20,594 bases of DNA. Origin: JBAZKK01 sp041650795. GTDB taxonomy: Bacteria > Omnitrophota > Gorgyraeia > Gygaellales > Profunditerraquicolaceae. Position numbers and translations under genes: made by a program. Positions 6,883 through 14,582 of this stretch are shown here, piece after piece. The DNA lies in NCBI GenBank assembly GCA_041650795.1, contig JBAZKK010000020.1:1-20594 (forward strand), in the 5' to 3' direction. How positions within the stretch are numbered: position 1 is the stretch's first letter; the number at the start of each line of letters is the position of its first letter. The notes beneath the pieces are model-generated. The model did no database searches. It worked only from the letters and a program-made list of their open reading frames with translations, and was not told the origin of the DNA.

Positions 6883-8172
6883 ATGAGATATTCATATCTG
6901 AATAAAATAGCTGTTTTTTCGTTGGCCCTGGCGGTGCTTTTGCCGCCTTTGGCAGCTTATGCCGAAGAAGAAATAACCCTTACCCTGGATGAGGCGGTTG
7001 CTGTTGCCTTGCGCGACAACCGTGATATACTCATTAAAACGGAAGATATCAAGAAGGCCAAGGCCGGGATAACGGGGGCCAGATCCGCCCTGTATCCTTC
7101 TTTTACTTTTAGCGGCGGCTGGAGCTATACCAGGGGTTATTACGATAAGGATATCAGCCAGTACGAAACGCAGAGCAGTTTTAAGCAATACCTTTTCAGG
7201 GGAGGCAAGACCGCAAGCAGCATTGCAGAGAATAGATATAAGACCGAGGCCTCGGAGGCCGTTCTTGAAAAGACCAAGCTCGATATCATCGTGGATGTCA
7301 GCAAATCCTTCTATGCCTACCTTTTGGCCAGCGAGCTGGCGGAGTTAAACAAAGGGATACTCACTAATACCGAGGCACACCTTGCTTCTCTTAAGGAGCG
7401 TTACCAAAACGGGGAGGTTTCGGAGTCAGAGATACTGCAGGTTGAGGAATCACTTGCCAGCGTAAAGGAAGCCTGGGAGTTTTCGGTTAACCAGACACAG
7501 ACAAGCCTTATCCTCTTGAAGAACCTCTTGTTCATCGATGAAAAGGTAGGCGTAAAGCCCGAAGGAGAATTTATATACGCGCCGAAAGAAATCAGTTACG
7601 ATGAATCATTTTTAAAAGCTATGCAGCAACGGCCTGAGATCCGCCAGTATGAAGCCCAGGTCAAGGCGAACAAGGAAGGCGTGAAGGTTGCCCGGGCAGA
7701 CGCCCTGCCTAGCGCCTACGCCTCCTGGGATTATTACAGCCGTTCCCATGCCGTGGTTTCTACCATTAATACCAAGAACTGGAACGATTACAATATCCTT
7801 GGGGTAACTTTTGAATGGCCGGTATTCGACGGATGGAGTACCCGCGCCAAGGTGGAAGAGGCGATGGCAGAATTGAGGAGTTCTCAGCTGGGGAAGGAAA
7901 AGGTAATCAAGGATGTGGCGCTGGATATCAAGAACGCTTATATTAACCTTAAGGATTCTATCTCCCGCATCCGCACCAGCGACGCCAACATCATATACTA
8001 TAAAGACAACCTTTACGTAATAAAAGAGAAGTATCGACAGGGCATTGCCAGCTTCCTGGATTTAGACGACGCCTCTTTGAGCTATAGGATATCGGAGTTT
8101 AACAGGAAACAATCCATTTACGACTACATAGTGGCTAAGATTAATTTCGAGCGTGCAAGCGGGGGTGTATAA
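6883..8172 (+). CDS. TolC family outer membrane efflux channel
   Basis: This forms the outer membrane exit duct of a tripartite pump. I chose the ATG at 6883 because MRYSYLNKIAVFSLALAV followed by AYA then EEE reads as a signal peptide cut after residue 27. A longer form from TTG 6865 overlapping the marR stop is less likely. The mature protein has the two-fold repeat of TolC proteins: an LDEAVAVALRDN start, a long helical section (LELNKGILTNTEAHLASLKERYQNGEVSESEILQVEESLA region), then a second repeat with GVTFEWPVFDGW and KNAYINLKDS. The length of 429 residues is usual. It overlaps the next gene by a single base (TAATG), so translation is coupled. It marks the cell as diderm. Confidence 0.92.
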   Translation: MRYSYLNKIAVFSLALAVLLPPLAAYAEEEITLTLDEAVAVALRDNRDILIKTEDIKKAKAGITGARSALYPSFTFSGGWSYTRGYYDKDISQYETQSSFKQYLFRGGKTASSIAENRYKTEASEAVLEKTKLDIIVDVSKSFYAYLLASELAELNKGILTNTEAHLASLKERYQNGEVSESEILQVEESLASVKEAWEFSVNQTQTSLILLKNLLFIDEKVGVKPEGEFIYAPKEISYDESFLKAMQQRPEIRQYEAQVKANKEGVKVARADALPSAYASWDYYSRSHAVVSTINTKNWNDYNILGVTFEWPVFDGWSTRAKVEEAMAELRSSQLGKEKVIKDVALDIKNAYINLKDSISRIRTSDANIIYYKDNLYVIKEKYRQGIASFLDLDDASLSYRISEFNRKQSIYDYIVAKINFERASGGV

Positions 8173-9092
8173 TGTTGAGGATGAAAAACGACAATCAGAT
8201 AATAATTCCGGCAGCAGTTTTATTATTGATATTCTTGAGTAGCGGATGCGGAAAGGCCAAGGATGGAAGCGGCTCATCGGAGGTCCTGCCGGTTAAGACC
8301 GCGCGCGTAGAATTAGTGAATATTTTGGAAACCCTCGATTACATCGGGGATATCAAGGCCCAGGATGAGGTGCCGGTTTATCCTAAGGTCAGCGGCAAGA
8401 TTATAGAGAAGGTTAAAGAGGATGGCAGCAAGGTGGAGAAGGACGATGTTATCGCCTACATCGACCGCGATGAGGTAGGTTTGAAATTCGAGAAGGCGCC
8501 CGTAGAGAGTCCCATCCGCGGCGTTATCGGGAGGGTTTACGTTGACAAAGGCACGAGCGTTACGCCCGAGACCCCGGTAGCGCTGGTAGTTAACATGGAC
8601 ACAGCCAAGATTGAGCTGAATATCCCTGAGAAGTATATCCCGCTGGTTTCTTTGGGGCAATCCGCCCAGATCAGCCTTCAGGCTTATCCGCAAGAGGAGT
8701 TTGTCGGGACCGTCTCCAAGATCAGCCCGGTTTTAGACCTTGATACGCGCAGCGCGCCTATCGAATTAAGCATCCCTAATTCCGATCACCGCCTGAAGTC
8801 CGGGATGTTCGCCCAGGTCCGCTTGATTATCAAGGAGCACAAGGATGTCCCGGCAGTCCTGAAGGAGGCAATCATGGGTAAGCCGCCTCAGAATTACGTC
8901 TATGTCGTTGAGGGAGGCGTGTGCCGGCAGAAGAGCGTTTCTTTAGGCATTCGCCAGGGGGCCTATTATGAGGTAGCCAAGGGTTTAAAGGATGGCGACC
9001 TGGTGGTGGTGATGGGGCAGCAGAAATTATACGACGGCGCCAAGGTAAGTGCCGAGGTTGAAAACAACCCGGCGCCAGAAGGAGAAAAGTAA
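8172..9092 (+). CDS. Lipoprotein periplasmic adaptor (membrane fusion protein) of the RND pump
   Basis: It joins the RND pump to the TolC channel in the periplasm. The 306-residue protein has a hydrophobic start ending in LSSGC, so Cys26 is probably lipid-modified, although Ser rather than Leu occupies position -3 of the lipobox. A lipoyl-like half (DEVPVYPKVSGKIIEKVKEDG... VEKDDVIAYID) leads almost directly into the second half (SPIRGVIGRVYVDKGTSVTP). The long alpha-hairpin normally between them is nearly absent. A beta-barrel part (PEKYIPLVSLGQSAQISL) and a membrane-proximal part (GAYYEVAKGLKDGDLVVVMG) follow. It overlaps the tolC-like stop by 1 base and is followed 1 base later by the pump gene. 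Confidence 0.9.
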   Translation: MLRMKNDNQIIIPAAVLLLIFLSSGCGKAKDGSGSSEVLPVKTARVELVNILETLDYIGDIKAQDEVPVYPKVSGKIIEKVKEDGSKVEKDDVIAYIDRDEVGLKFEKAPVESPIRGVIGRVYVDKGTSVTPETPVALVVNMDTAKIELNIPEKYIPLVSLGQSAQISLQAYPQEEFVGTVSKISPVLDLDTRSAPIELSIPNSDHRLKSGMFAQVRLIIKEHKDVPAVLKEAIMGKPPQNYVYVVEGGVCRQKSVSLGIRQGAYYEVAKGLKDGDLVVVMGQQKLYDGAKVSAEVENNPAPEGEK

Positions 9093-9093
9093 T

Positions 9094-12000
9094 ATGAATC
9101 TTCCGGAATTCGGGGTAAAGAAACCGGTTACCAATATGATGATTTTTTCCGCCATCATCATACTGGCGCTTTACAGCCTCACGCGCCTGAACATAGATTC
9201 GATGCCTGAGATAGAGCCTCCGGCGATCTCCGTTATTTCTACCTACGAGGGCGCCAGCCCTGAGGACGTAGAGACGAAGGTAAGCGAGCCGCTGGAGAAC
9301 CAATTAGCGACTACCCCGGGCCTGGAGAAGATTACCTCCCGCTCGCTGGAGGGGCTCTCGGTAGTGACGCTTAAGTTTATCTGGGGGACGAATCTCGATG
9401 AGGCCTCCAACGATATCCGCGACCGCATTGACCTGGCGAAGAGGTATCTTCCGGATATCCCCGATGAAATGGATAACCCCTACATCTTTAAATTTAATAC
9501 CGCGATGATGCCTATTATATATCTGGGGATTACCGCAGACCAGAGTTACCCCGAGCTTTATGATATGATCGACAAAAGGGTAGGGGATGTCTTAAGGCAG
9601 ATCCCCGGGGTAGGCACGGTGCAGCTGCACGGTGGCCTGGAGCGCCAGATTAATATCTGGATTAACAGGCATAAGCTTGAAGGGTACGGGTTTTCCATCC
9701 TTGATGTAGAGGATGTCTTGGATAAAGAGAACATTACACAGCCGGCCGGCAATATAAAATCCGGGCTCACGGATTATCTCCTGCGCGTGCCCGGAGAATT
9801 TGTTAGCCCCGAGGAAATTAATTCGGTCATCCTCGGAAAGCGCGACGGCAAAGTCGTATATCTTAAGGACGTTGCCAGGGTAGAAGATAGTTTTAAGGAG
9901 GTAACCCAGATTGTGCGCATCAACCGCAAGCAGGGGCTCTTGATGATGGTGCAGAAGCAGAACGGCGCCAATACCGTGGCAGTGGCAGAGCGCGTTAAGA
10001 AGAAGCTCAATGAGCTCCAGGCAGTTTTGCCGCGGGATATCAAGATGAACCTGGTTATGGATAGTTCCCGCGACATCGTCAATTCCCTTAATTCCTTGAA
10101 ATCCACGGTATGGGTAGCGGCAGCAATGGTAATACTGGTAGTCTGGTTTTTCCTGCGGCAATTTTCGCCCAGTATTATCATCGCCTCCACCATCCCATTT
10201 TCGTTATTGATTGCTTTTATCTATCTTTTCTTAAGCGGCAAGACCATTAATACCATCAGCCTCTCTTCCATAATCATCGCCATCGGCATGGTTGTAGACA
10301 ACGCCATTGTAGTAGTAGATAATATCCATCGCCACCTGGAGCGCGGCCAACGCCCCCAGGAAGCGGCTATCTTTGGGGCCTCGGAGATGTTTTTGGCTAT
10401 CGGTGCGTCTACTTTGACTACGGTAGTAGTGTTCCTGCCGATGCTCTTTATCCCCGGCATAGTAGGCATTATGTTCGGCGAACTGGCAGTGATTGTTTCC
10501 GTTACCTTGCTGGCCTCGCTTTTTACAGCAACAACATTCAGCCCGATGCTCTGCTCAAAGATGCTCAAGGTAGACGGCAATGGCGCCGGAAGTAAGAGAA
10601 GCGGTTTTTTGACTAAGATATACAACATATCCGAGCACTGGTTTAAGGCCTGGGAGGAGTTTTACGCCGGGTCCCTGGCCTGGTGCCTGGGGCATAAAAA
10701 ATTCGTTATCCTGGGATTCCTGGCAGTTTTTCTGACCAGCCTTTTACTCGTGCGTTTCGTAGGCAATGAGTTTATTCCGGAGGAGGACTCCGGAGACCTG
10801 CGCGCTACGGTTAGCCTGCCTGTAGGCACGCGGGTTGAAGAGAGCGATAAGGTCGCGGCAGAGATAGAGGGCATTTTAGAGAAAGAGGTTCCCGAGAAGC
10901 AATTTATTTATGTAAGAAGCGGCCAGACCTCTGGTATCGGCGCTGTTATGGGCGGGGCCTCCGGCAGCCACGTTATTTCAGCCGGCTCCAAGCTGGTTCC
11001 CAAGACCGAGAGGAAGCGTTCCGTAAAGGAGATATCACAAATTATAAGGAATAAGATTAAGATGATGCCGGGGGTGCTCAAGACCGATATCAGCACTGCC
11101 AACCCTATCGGTAAAATGATTACGGGCACGAGCGGCAAGCAGATACAGGTAGAGATAATCGGGCACTCTTTTAGCGATACCGATGCCCTGGCCAACAAGA
11201 TAAAAGGGATCATGGAGAATACGCCTGGCGCGGTGGACGTCAGCATATCCCGCGAATTAAACCGTCCGGAATTAAGGGTTCAGGTGTACCGCGAAAAGGC
11301 ATCAGCCCTGGGTATCAATATGAGCGATATCGCCGATAGCGTCAAGGCTTTCGTAGAGGGGGTGACCGCAACCAAGTACCGCGAGGGAGGGGAGACCTAC
11401 GATATATATGTGCGCCTGGAGGAGAAGTTCCGCGCCAAGCCCGAAGACGTGGAGAACCTCTCGATTGTTTCTCCCGCAAGCGGCAAGCAGGTTAGATTAA
11501 GCAATATTGCCCGGGTGTATGAGACGGTAGGGCCGGTTGAGATTGAACGCAAGAACCGCGAAAGGGTGGTCAGGGTGGAATGCGGCACCTACAAGCGCTC
11601 CATGGGCAAGGTTATTGAGGACATCAAATCCAGGCTTAATAAAATAGCCATCCCCGCCGACGTTACGATTAATTTCGGCGGCGAAGCTGAAGAACAGGGC
11701 AAGGCCTTTAACGACCTGATGCTTCTTTTGCTTTTAGGCATTGTCCTGGTTTATATGGTAATGGCAGGGCAGTTTGAATCCCTGCTGGACCCCTTTATCG
11801 TGATGTTCGCGGTGCCTTTTACCTTCACTGGCGTAATACTCGGTTTTATCCTGACAGCCACGACCTTAAGTATCATTACCTTCCTGGGGATAGTTATGTT
11901 AATCGGTATTGTCGTCAATAACGCCATTGTCCTTATCAGTTACATCAATATCCTGCGCGCGCGCGGGCTGTCTATGCTGGAGGCGGTAACCATCGGCGGT

Positions 12001-12246
12001 AAAGAGAGGTTAAGGCCGGTGCTTATGACTACCATTACCACCCTGGCAGGTTTGTTGCCCTTGGCTTTGTCCCGCGGCGAAGGCTCGGAGATCTGGCAGC
12101 CCCTGGGGATTACAATGATCGGCGGGCTGTCCCTGTCCACTTTTGTTACGATGCTTTTTGTCCCTACGCTTTATGCCTTATTTGAAGCCAGGATAAAGAA
12201 AAACAATAAGAAACGTCTTTCCAAATTTGAAGAGATGCTCGGTTAA
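9094..12246 (+). CDS. RND family efflux pump inner membrane subunit (AcrB/HAE1-like)
   Basis: This is the proton-driven pump component. The start at ATG 9094 follows GGAGAAAA and gives 1,050 residues, the usual family size. The N-terminus (FGVKKPVTNMMIFSAIIILALYSL) is the first membrane span, followed by the porter domain (EIEPPAISVISTYEGASPEDVE). A block of spans lies at about 340-500 with the TM4 motif IGMVVDNAIVVVDN. A second porter domain and a second span block follow (LGIVMLIGIVVNNAIVLI, then RLRPVLMTTITTLAGLLPLAL). The TM4 proton-relay pair is Asp-Asn instead of the Asp-Asp of AcrB, a variant common in relatives. Substrates cannot be read from the sequence. Confidence 0.96.
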   Translation: MNLPEFGVKKPVTNMMIFSAIIILALYSLTRLNIDSMPEIEPPAISVISTYEGASPEDVETKVSEPLENQLATTPGLEKITSRSLEGLSVVTLKFIWGTNLDEASNDIRDRIDLAKRYLPDIPDEMDNPYIFKFNTAMMPIIYLGITADQSYPELYDMIDKRVGDVLRQIPGVGTVQLHGGLERQINIWINRHKLEGYGFSILDVEDVLDKENITQPAGNIKSGLTDYLLRVPGEFVSPEEINSVILGKRDGKVVYLKDVARVEDSFKEVTQIVRINRKQGLLMMVQKQNGANTVAVAERVKKKLNELQAVLPRDIKMNLVMDSSRDIVNSLNSLKSTVWVAAAMVILVVWFFLRQFSPSIIIASTIPFSLLIAFIYLFLSGKTINTISLSSIIIAIGMVVDNAIVVVDNIHRHLERGQRPQEAAIFGASEMFLAIGASTLTTVVVFLPMLFIPGIVGIMFGELAVIVSVTLLASLFTATTFSPMLCSKMLKVDGNGAGSKRSGFLTKIYNISEHWFKAWEEFYAGSLAWCLGHKKFVILGFLAVFLTSLLLVRFVGNEFIPEEDSGDLRATVSLPVGTRVEESDKVAAEIEGILEKEVPEKQFIYVRSGQTSGIGAVMGGASGSHVISAGSKLVPKTERKRSVKEISQIIRNKIKMMPGVLKTDISTANPIGKMITGTSGKQIQVEIIGHSFSDTDALANKIKGIMENTPGAVDVSISRELNRPELRVQVYREKASALGINMSDIADSVKAFVEGVTATKYREGGETYDIYVRLEEKFRAKPEDVENLSIVSPASGKQVRLSNIARVYETVGPVEIERKNRERVVRVECGTYKRSMGKVIEDIKSRLNKIAIPADVTINFGGEAEEQGKAFNDLMLLLLLGIVLVYMVMAGQFESLLDPFIVMFAVPFTFTGVILGFILTATTLSIITFLGIVMLIGIVVNNAIVLISYINILRARGLSMLEAVTIGGKERLRPVLMTTITTLAGLLPLALSRGEGSEIWQPLGITMIGGLSLSTFVTMLFVPTLYALFEARIKKNNKKRLSKFEEMLG

Positions 12247-12266
12247 CCTCGGGGAGGGGGTAAGTT

Positions 12267-12557
12267 ATGAAGATGATTATGGTTGTATATAACGAAGCGG
12301 TTGATGACGAAATAATGGAAGCACTGGAGAGTTCTTCTCTGGAGAATTATACCAAGATAAAAAGTATCTATGGCCGCGGCAAAACCTCCGGGGCGCACCT
12401 AGGAAATGATATCTGGCCTGGAAGGAATAATATGATATTCGTTTCCTGTCAGGATAAGGAGTCCGCTGTTTTTGTCTCCGCAATAGGCAAACTCAGGAAA
12501 ACGCTCGGCAAAGAAGGCGTCAAGGCCTTTGTTATGCCCCTGGACGAAATTATTTAG
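12267..12557 (+). CDS. Small PII-like transporter-associated protein (PG0541 type)
   Basis: The 96-residue protein has a ferredoxin-like PII-style layout: MIMVVYNEAVDDEIMEALES strand-helix start, a GRGKTSGAHLGNDIWPGRNN loop, a strand (MIFVSCQD), then a helix (VFVSAIGKLRKTL) and a last strand (VKAFVMPLDEI). This resembles the PG0541 family, which from memory often follows RND efflux genes. Its role is unknown; a regulatory or allosteric partner of the pump is plausible. The gene is 20 bases after the RND stop with a GGGGAGGGGG ribosome binding site, so it belongs to the efflux operon, of which it is the last gene. Confidence 0.65.
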   Translation: MKMIMVVYNEAVDDEIMEALESSSLENYTKIKSIYGRGKTSGAHLGNDIWPGRNNMIFVSCQDKESAVFVSAIGKLRKTLGKEGVKAFVMPLDEII

Positions 12558-12586
12558 ATAATCCCCTGCAATACTATCTCTGTCAT
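12554..12586 (-). other. Ten-codon minus-strand ORF with a strong ribosome binding site
   Basis: On the minus strand AAAAGGAGG (12600-12592) is followed 5 bases later by ATG and ten codons (MTEIVLQGII) before TAA. The leader differs by about one base from the MarR gene's AAAGGAGG-to-ATG leader at 6393-6409. It may be a leader peptide, or the stump of a gene start left from a duplicated promoter region. No expression evidence is possible from sequence. Confidence 0.25.
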
Positions 12587-12607
12587 AATTGCCTCCTTTT
12601 AAAAAAC

Positions 12608-12637
12608 TTGACAAAAACGCCTCTTGCTGTATATAAT
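12608..12637 (+). promoter_or_regulatory. Promoter of the polyketide-type operon
   Basis: TTGACA at 12608-12613 and TATAAT at 12632-12637 are separated by 18 bases (TATATA with 16 is the alternative). The 15 bases ACTTGACAAAAACGC at 12606-12620 are identical to those of the marR-efflux promoter. It is the first promoter-like site of the operon, since the genes downstream are closely packed. Confidence 0.75.
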
Positions 12638-12650
12638 ATAACAAAATTGA

Positions 12651-12668
12651 ATAGTAAAATTTTACTAT
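12651..12668. promoter_or_regulatory. Perfect 18-bp palindrome, likely operator
   Basis: ATAGTAAAATTTTACTAT is a perfect 9+9 palindrome lying just downstream of the predicted transcription start and 21 bases before the first gene. The half-site TTTACTAT also occurs at 6385-6392 in the marR leader. It is a good candidate binding site for a dimeric repressor, possibly the MarR protein in this window. Confidence 0.6.
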
Positions 12669-12689
12669 ATTTTAAAGCCGGGGAGAAAC

Positions 12690-12962
12690 ATGGAAATAGA
12701 GCCGCGCACGAAGGAAAGATTTGACCTTTTTATCTCTAAGATACCTGTTTTTCACCGTCATATTACTGAGGAAGCGGTGGTTAACAAGGCAGAAGAGATG
12801 GCCCGGTCAAGGAATTCTACCCGCATCGAAGAAGAGGATATTATAGCCGCCTTCTTTCTGGGTGTGCCGTCCCCATTCTATAGCATGATGGTCAGGCTAC
12901 TTGAGCAGACGGGGTTTGACTACAGAAAATACGGCTTTCCCAAAAATGGTCATTCAAAATAA
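12690..12962 (+). CDS. Small PCP_red-like protein, function unknown
   Basis: The 90-residue protein is the first gene of the operon, with a GGGGAG ribosome binding site. Its pattern (a Pro after Ile in the SKIPVFHRH segment, then ITEEAVVNKAEEMARSRNSTRIEEEDIIAAFF) recalls the PCP_red domain, a compact helical module known at the end of the light-independent protochlorophyllide reductase subunit and in some stand-alone small proteins. The tail GVPSPFYSMMVRLLEQTGFDYRKYGF has no match I know. There is no cysteine. Identification is by pattern memory only; a histone-fold-like helical protein is another possibility. It stops 4 bases before the reductase gene. Confidence 0.45.
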   Translation: MEIEPRTKERFDLFISKIPVFHRHITEEAVVNKAEEMARSRNSTRIEEEDIIAAFFLGVPSPFYSMMVRLLEQTGFDYRKYGFPKNGHSK

Positions 12963-12966
12963 CGAT

Positions 12967-13971
12967 ATGCTTATTGCGGTAGTAGGCGCAGGTGCCATCG
13001 GAGGGCTGGTAGCAGGTTACCTTAAGTTAAAAGGGCACGAGGTTCAGCTGGTCGGCCGCGCCGGAGCTGTAAGCGCAATAAAGGAGAAAGGTCTGCGTAT
13101 TTCAGGGGTGCGCGGCGATTTCAACCTCAAGCTCGATGTCTCGGAGAAGTTAGAATCTACGCCAGAGTTGGCTATCATGGCGGTAAAAACGCAAGACCTG
13201 GAAACCGCATTGATAGAAAACATCGCTTATTTAAACGACGCCTTGGTTATAACCGCGCAGAACGGCGTGCGTGCCGACGATATAGCCTGCCGGCTCCTCC
13301 CTAAGGAAAATGTGATTTCCAGTATCGTAATGTTTGGGGCGACGTCGCTGGAGCCGGGTGAGGTAGTGCATAATTTCGAGGGCAACTGGATTATCGGCAG
13401 GGCCGCAGGCGGCAATGATAACCGCGTATTCTCGGCGAGTGAGGTTTTGAATTCCGTATTCCCCGCCGTAGTCAGCGAAGGCATCATGGGGATGAAGTAC
13501 CTTAAGGTTTTTGTGAACTCCAATAACTGCATCCCGGCGCTGTTAGGGGTCAGCATACAGGAGGCATTTAGCGATGTCCGGATCAGCCGCATTGCCGTAG
13601 AGGTCTGGAGGGAGGGCTTTGAGATTATCAGCAAAGCCGGCATAGAGTTGTTGTCCCTGCCGGACTTCCCTCTTGAGCGGATAAAAGGCATGGTTTCCAT
13701 GCCTGCCGAGGAAGCGGCGGGTATATATGCGGGTATTATGTTGAATCTAAGCAAAGAACCTCTTTACGGTTCAATCCTTCAGAGTATCAGACGCGGTAGG
13801 CCCTCAGAAATAGATTACATCAACGGAGAGTTCCTCCGTATTGCCGGCGAAAATCAATTCCAGGCGCCGCTTAATGAGAAGCTTGTGACGTTGGTGCATA
13901 ACGTAGAAAAGGGATGCGGATTCCTTAAAAAAGAAGAGTTCCTGGAGCGCGTTAAGGAATTCCTGACATAG
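12967..13971 (+). CDS. Ketopantoate reductase-family (ApbA/PanE) NADP-dependent reductase
   Basis: Members reduce a keto group next to a carboxylate, classically ketopantoate in pantothenate synthesis. The 334-residue protein starts MLIAVVGAGAIGG, giving the Rossmann NADP motif GAGAIG at residues 7-12; GHEVQLVGR follows. The C-terminal helical domain has MGMKYLKVFVNSNNCIPALLG, the family's catalytic Lys-Asn region. I chose ATG 12967 because the family motif begins only a few residues after it. Another in-frame ATG at 12946 overlaps the previous gene; neither has a strong ribosome binding site. In an operon of polyketide enzymes it might be a tailoring ketoreductase, since no SDR-type ketoreductase is seen, or it might serve CoA/phosphopantetheine supply. 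Confidence 0.8.
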   Translation: MLIAVVGAGAIGGLVAGYLKLKGHEVQLVGRAGAVSAIKEKGLRISGVRGDFNLKLDVSEKLESTPELAIMAVKTQDLETALIENIAYLNDALVITAQNGVRADDIACRLLPKENVISSIVMFGATSLEPGEVVHNFEGNWIIGRAAGGNDNRVFSASEVLNSVFPAVVSEGIMGMKYLKVFVNSNNCIPALLGVSIQEAFSDVRISRIAVEVWREGFEIISKAGIELLSLPDFPLERIKGMVSMPAEEAAGIYAGIMLNLSKEPLYGSILQSIRRGRPSEIDYINGEFLRIAGENQFQAPLNEKLVTLVHNVEKGCGFLKKEEFLERVKEFLT

Positions 13972-13979
13972 ACAGCGAT

Positions 13980-14582
13980 ATGCTTGATACGCCTTTTCCG
14001 AAATTAAAACTTACCGTCACTAGGGTGGAAGGGGTCTGTTACCACGGTTACAAGATAGGCCAGGAATTAATCCTGGAGGACTTTACCCACCCCCCGCAAT
14101 ATTTCTGCCTGGGCCTGGCGCATGCGCTCTTTCCGGTAATCTATGCCTTAAGTTTCGGCGCCAGGTTCCCTTTCAGGGATAATCAGCGTTCTCTCCTGGT
14201 TACCTGCCCTGACGGGGGTAAGCTTGAATTCAAGGCAGAGATTCTTGATAAGGAGGGCAAGGTAGAGACGCTGCCGAAAGACCCCCATTTTAAAGGGCCG
14301 AACCCCAAAAAGATGCTTATCGAGGTAGTCAAGACAAAAGGCAGGTGCGCCTTTAATTATAAGGTAGGGGATAAATGGGAGACCGAGGGGCTCAAGTGTA
14401 TCCCGGGTTTCTGCGGCGCGGCATTTCATACGGCATTTCCCGCTCTTTTCGCGCTTAATTTCGGCGCAAGGTTTTTCTTCATGAAAGACAACAATTCCAT
14501 AGATACGGTTACCTGTCCCGACGGAGGCAATGTTATTTTTAAGATTACCAGGCTCGGCGGCCCGGATAAGGAGAAGAAATAG
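13980..14582 (+). CDS. Tandem double-domain TIGR04076-like protein
   Basis: The 200-residue protein is an internal duplication. Half 1 (about 8-90) and half 2 (about 108-193) share the same order: a beta-strand start (KLKLTV / KMLIEV), a Cys in the G-x-C segment, YKIGQE / YKVGDK, a second Cys in the YFCLGLAHALFP / GFCGAAFHTAFP helix, then SFGARF / NFGARF and VTCPDGG in both halves. TIGR04076 proteins are normally single-domain, about 90 residues, with conserved cysteines and no known reaction. Three cysteines per half might bind metal or a substrate, but this is only an inference. The gene is 8 bases after the reductase and abuts KS-alpha, whose ATG follows its TAG directly. Confidence 0.75.
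   Translation: MLDTPFPKLKLTVTRVEGVCYHGYKIGQELILEDFTHPPQYFCLGLAHALFPVIYALSFGARFPFRDNQRSLLVTCPDGGKLEFKAEILDKEGKVETLPKDPHFKGPNPKKMLIEVVKTKGRCAFNYKVGDKWETEGLKCIPGFCGAAFHTAFPALFALNFGARFFFMKDNNSIDTVTCPDGGNVIFKITRLGGPDKEKK

Noticed and set aside
9592..10161. Minus-strand open frame of 189 codons in the RND pump gene
   Set aside because: It is long but lies entirely opposite a well-conserved pump gene; its composition is what the complement of membrane spans produces.
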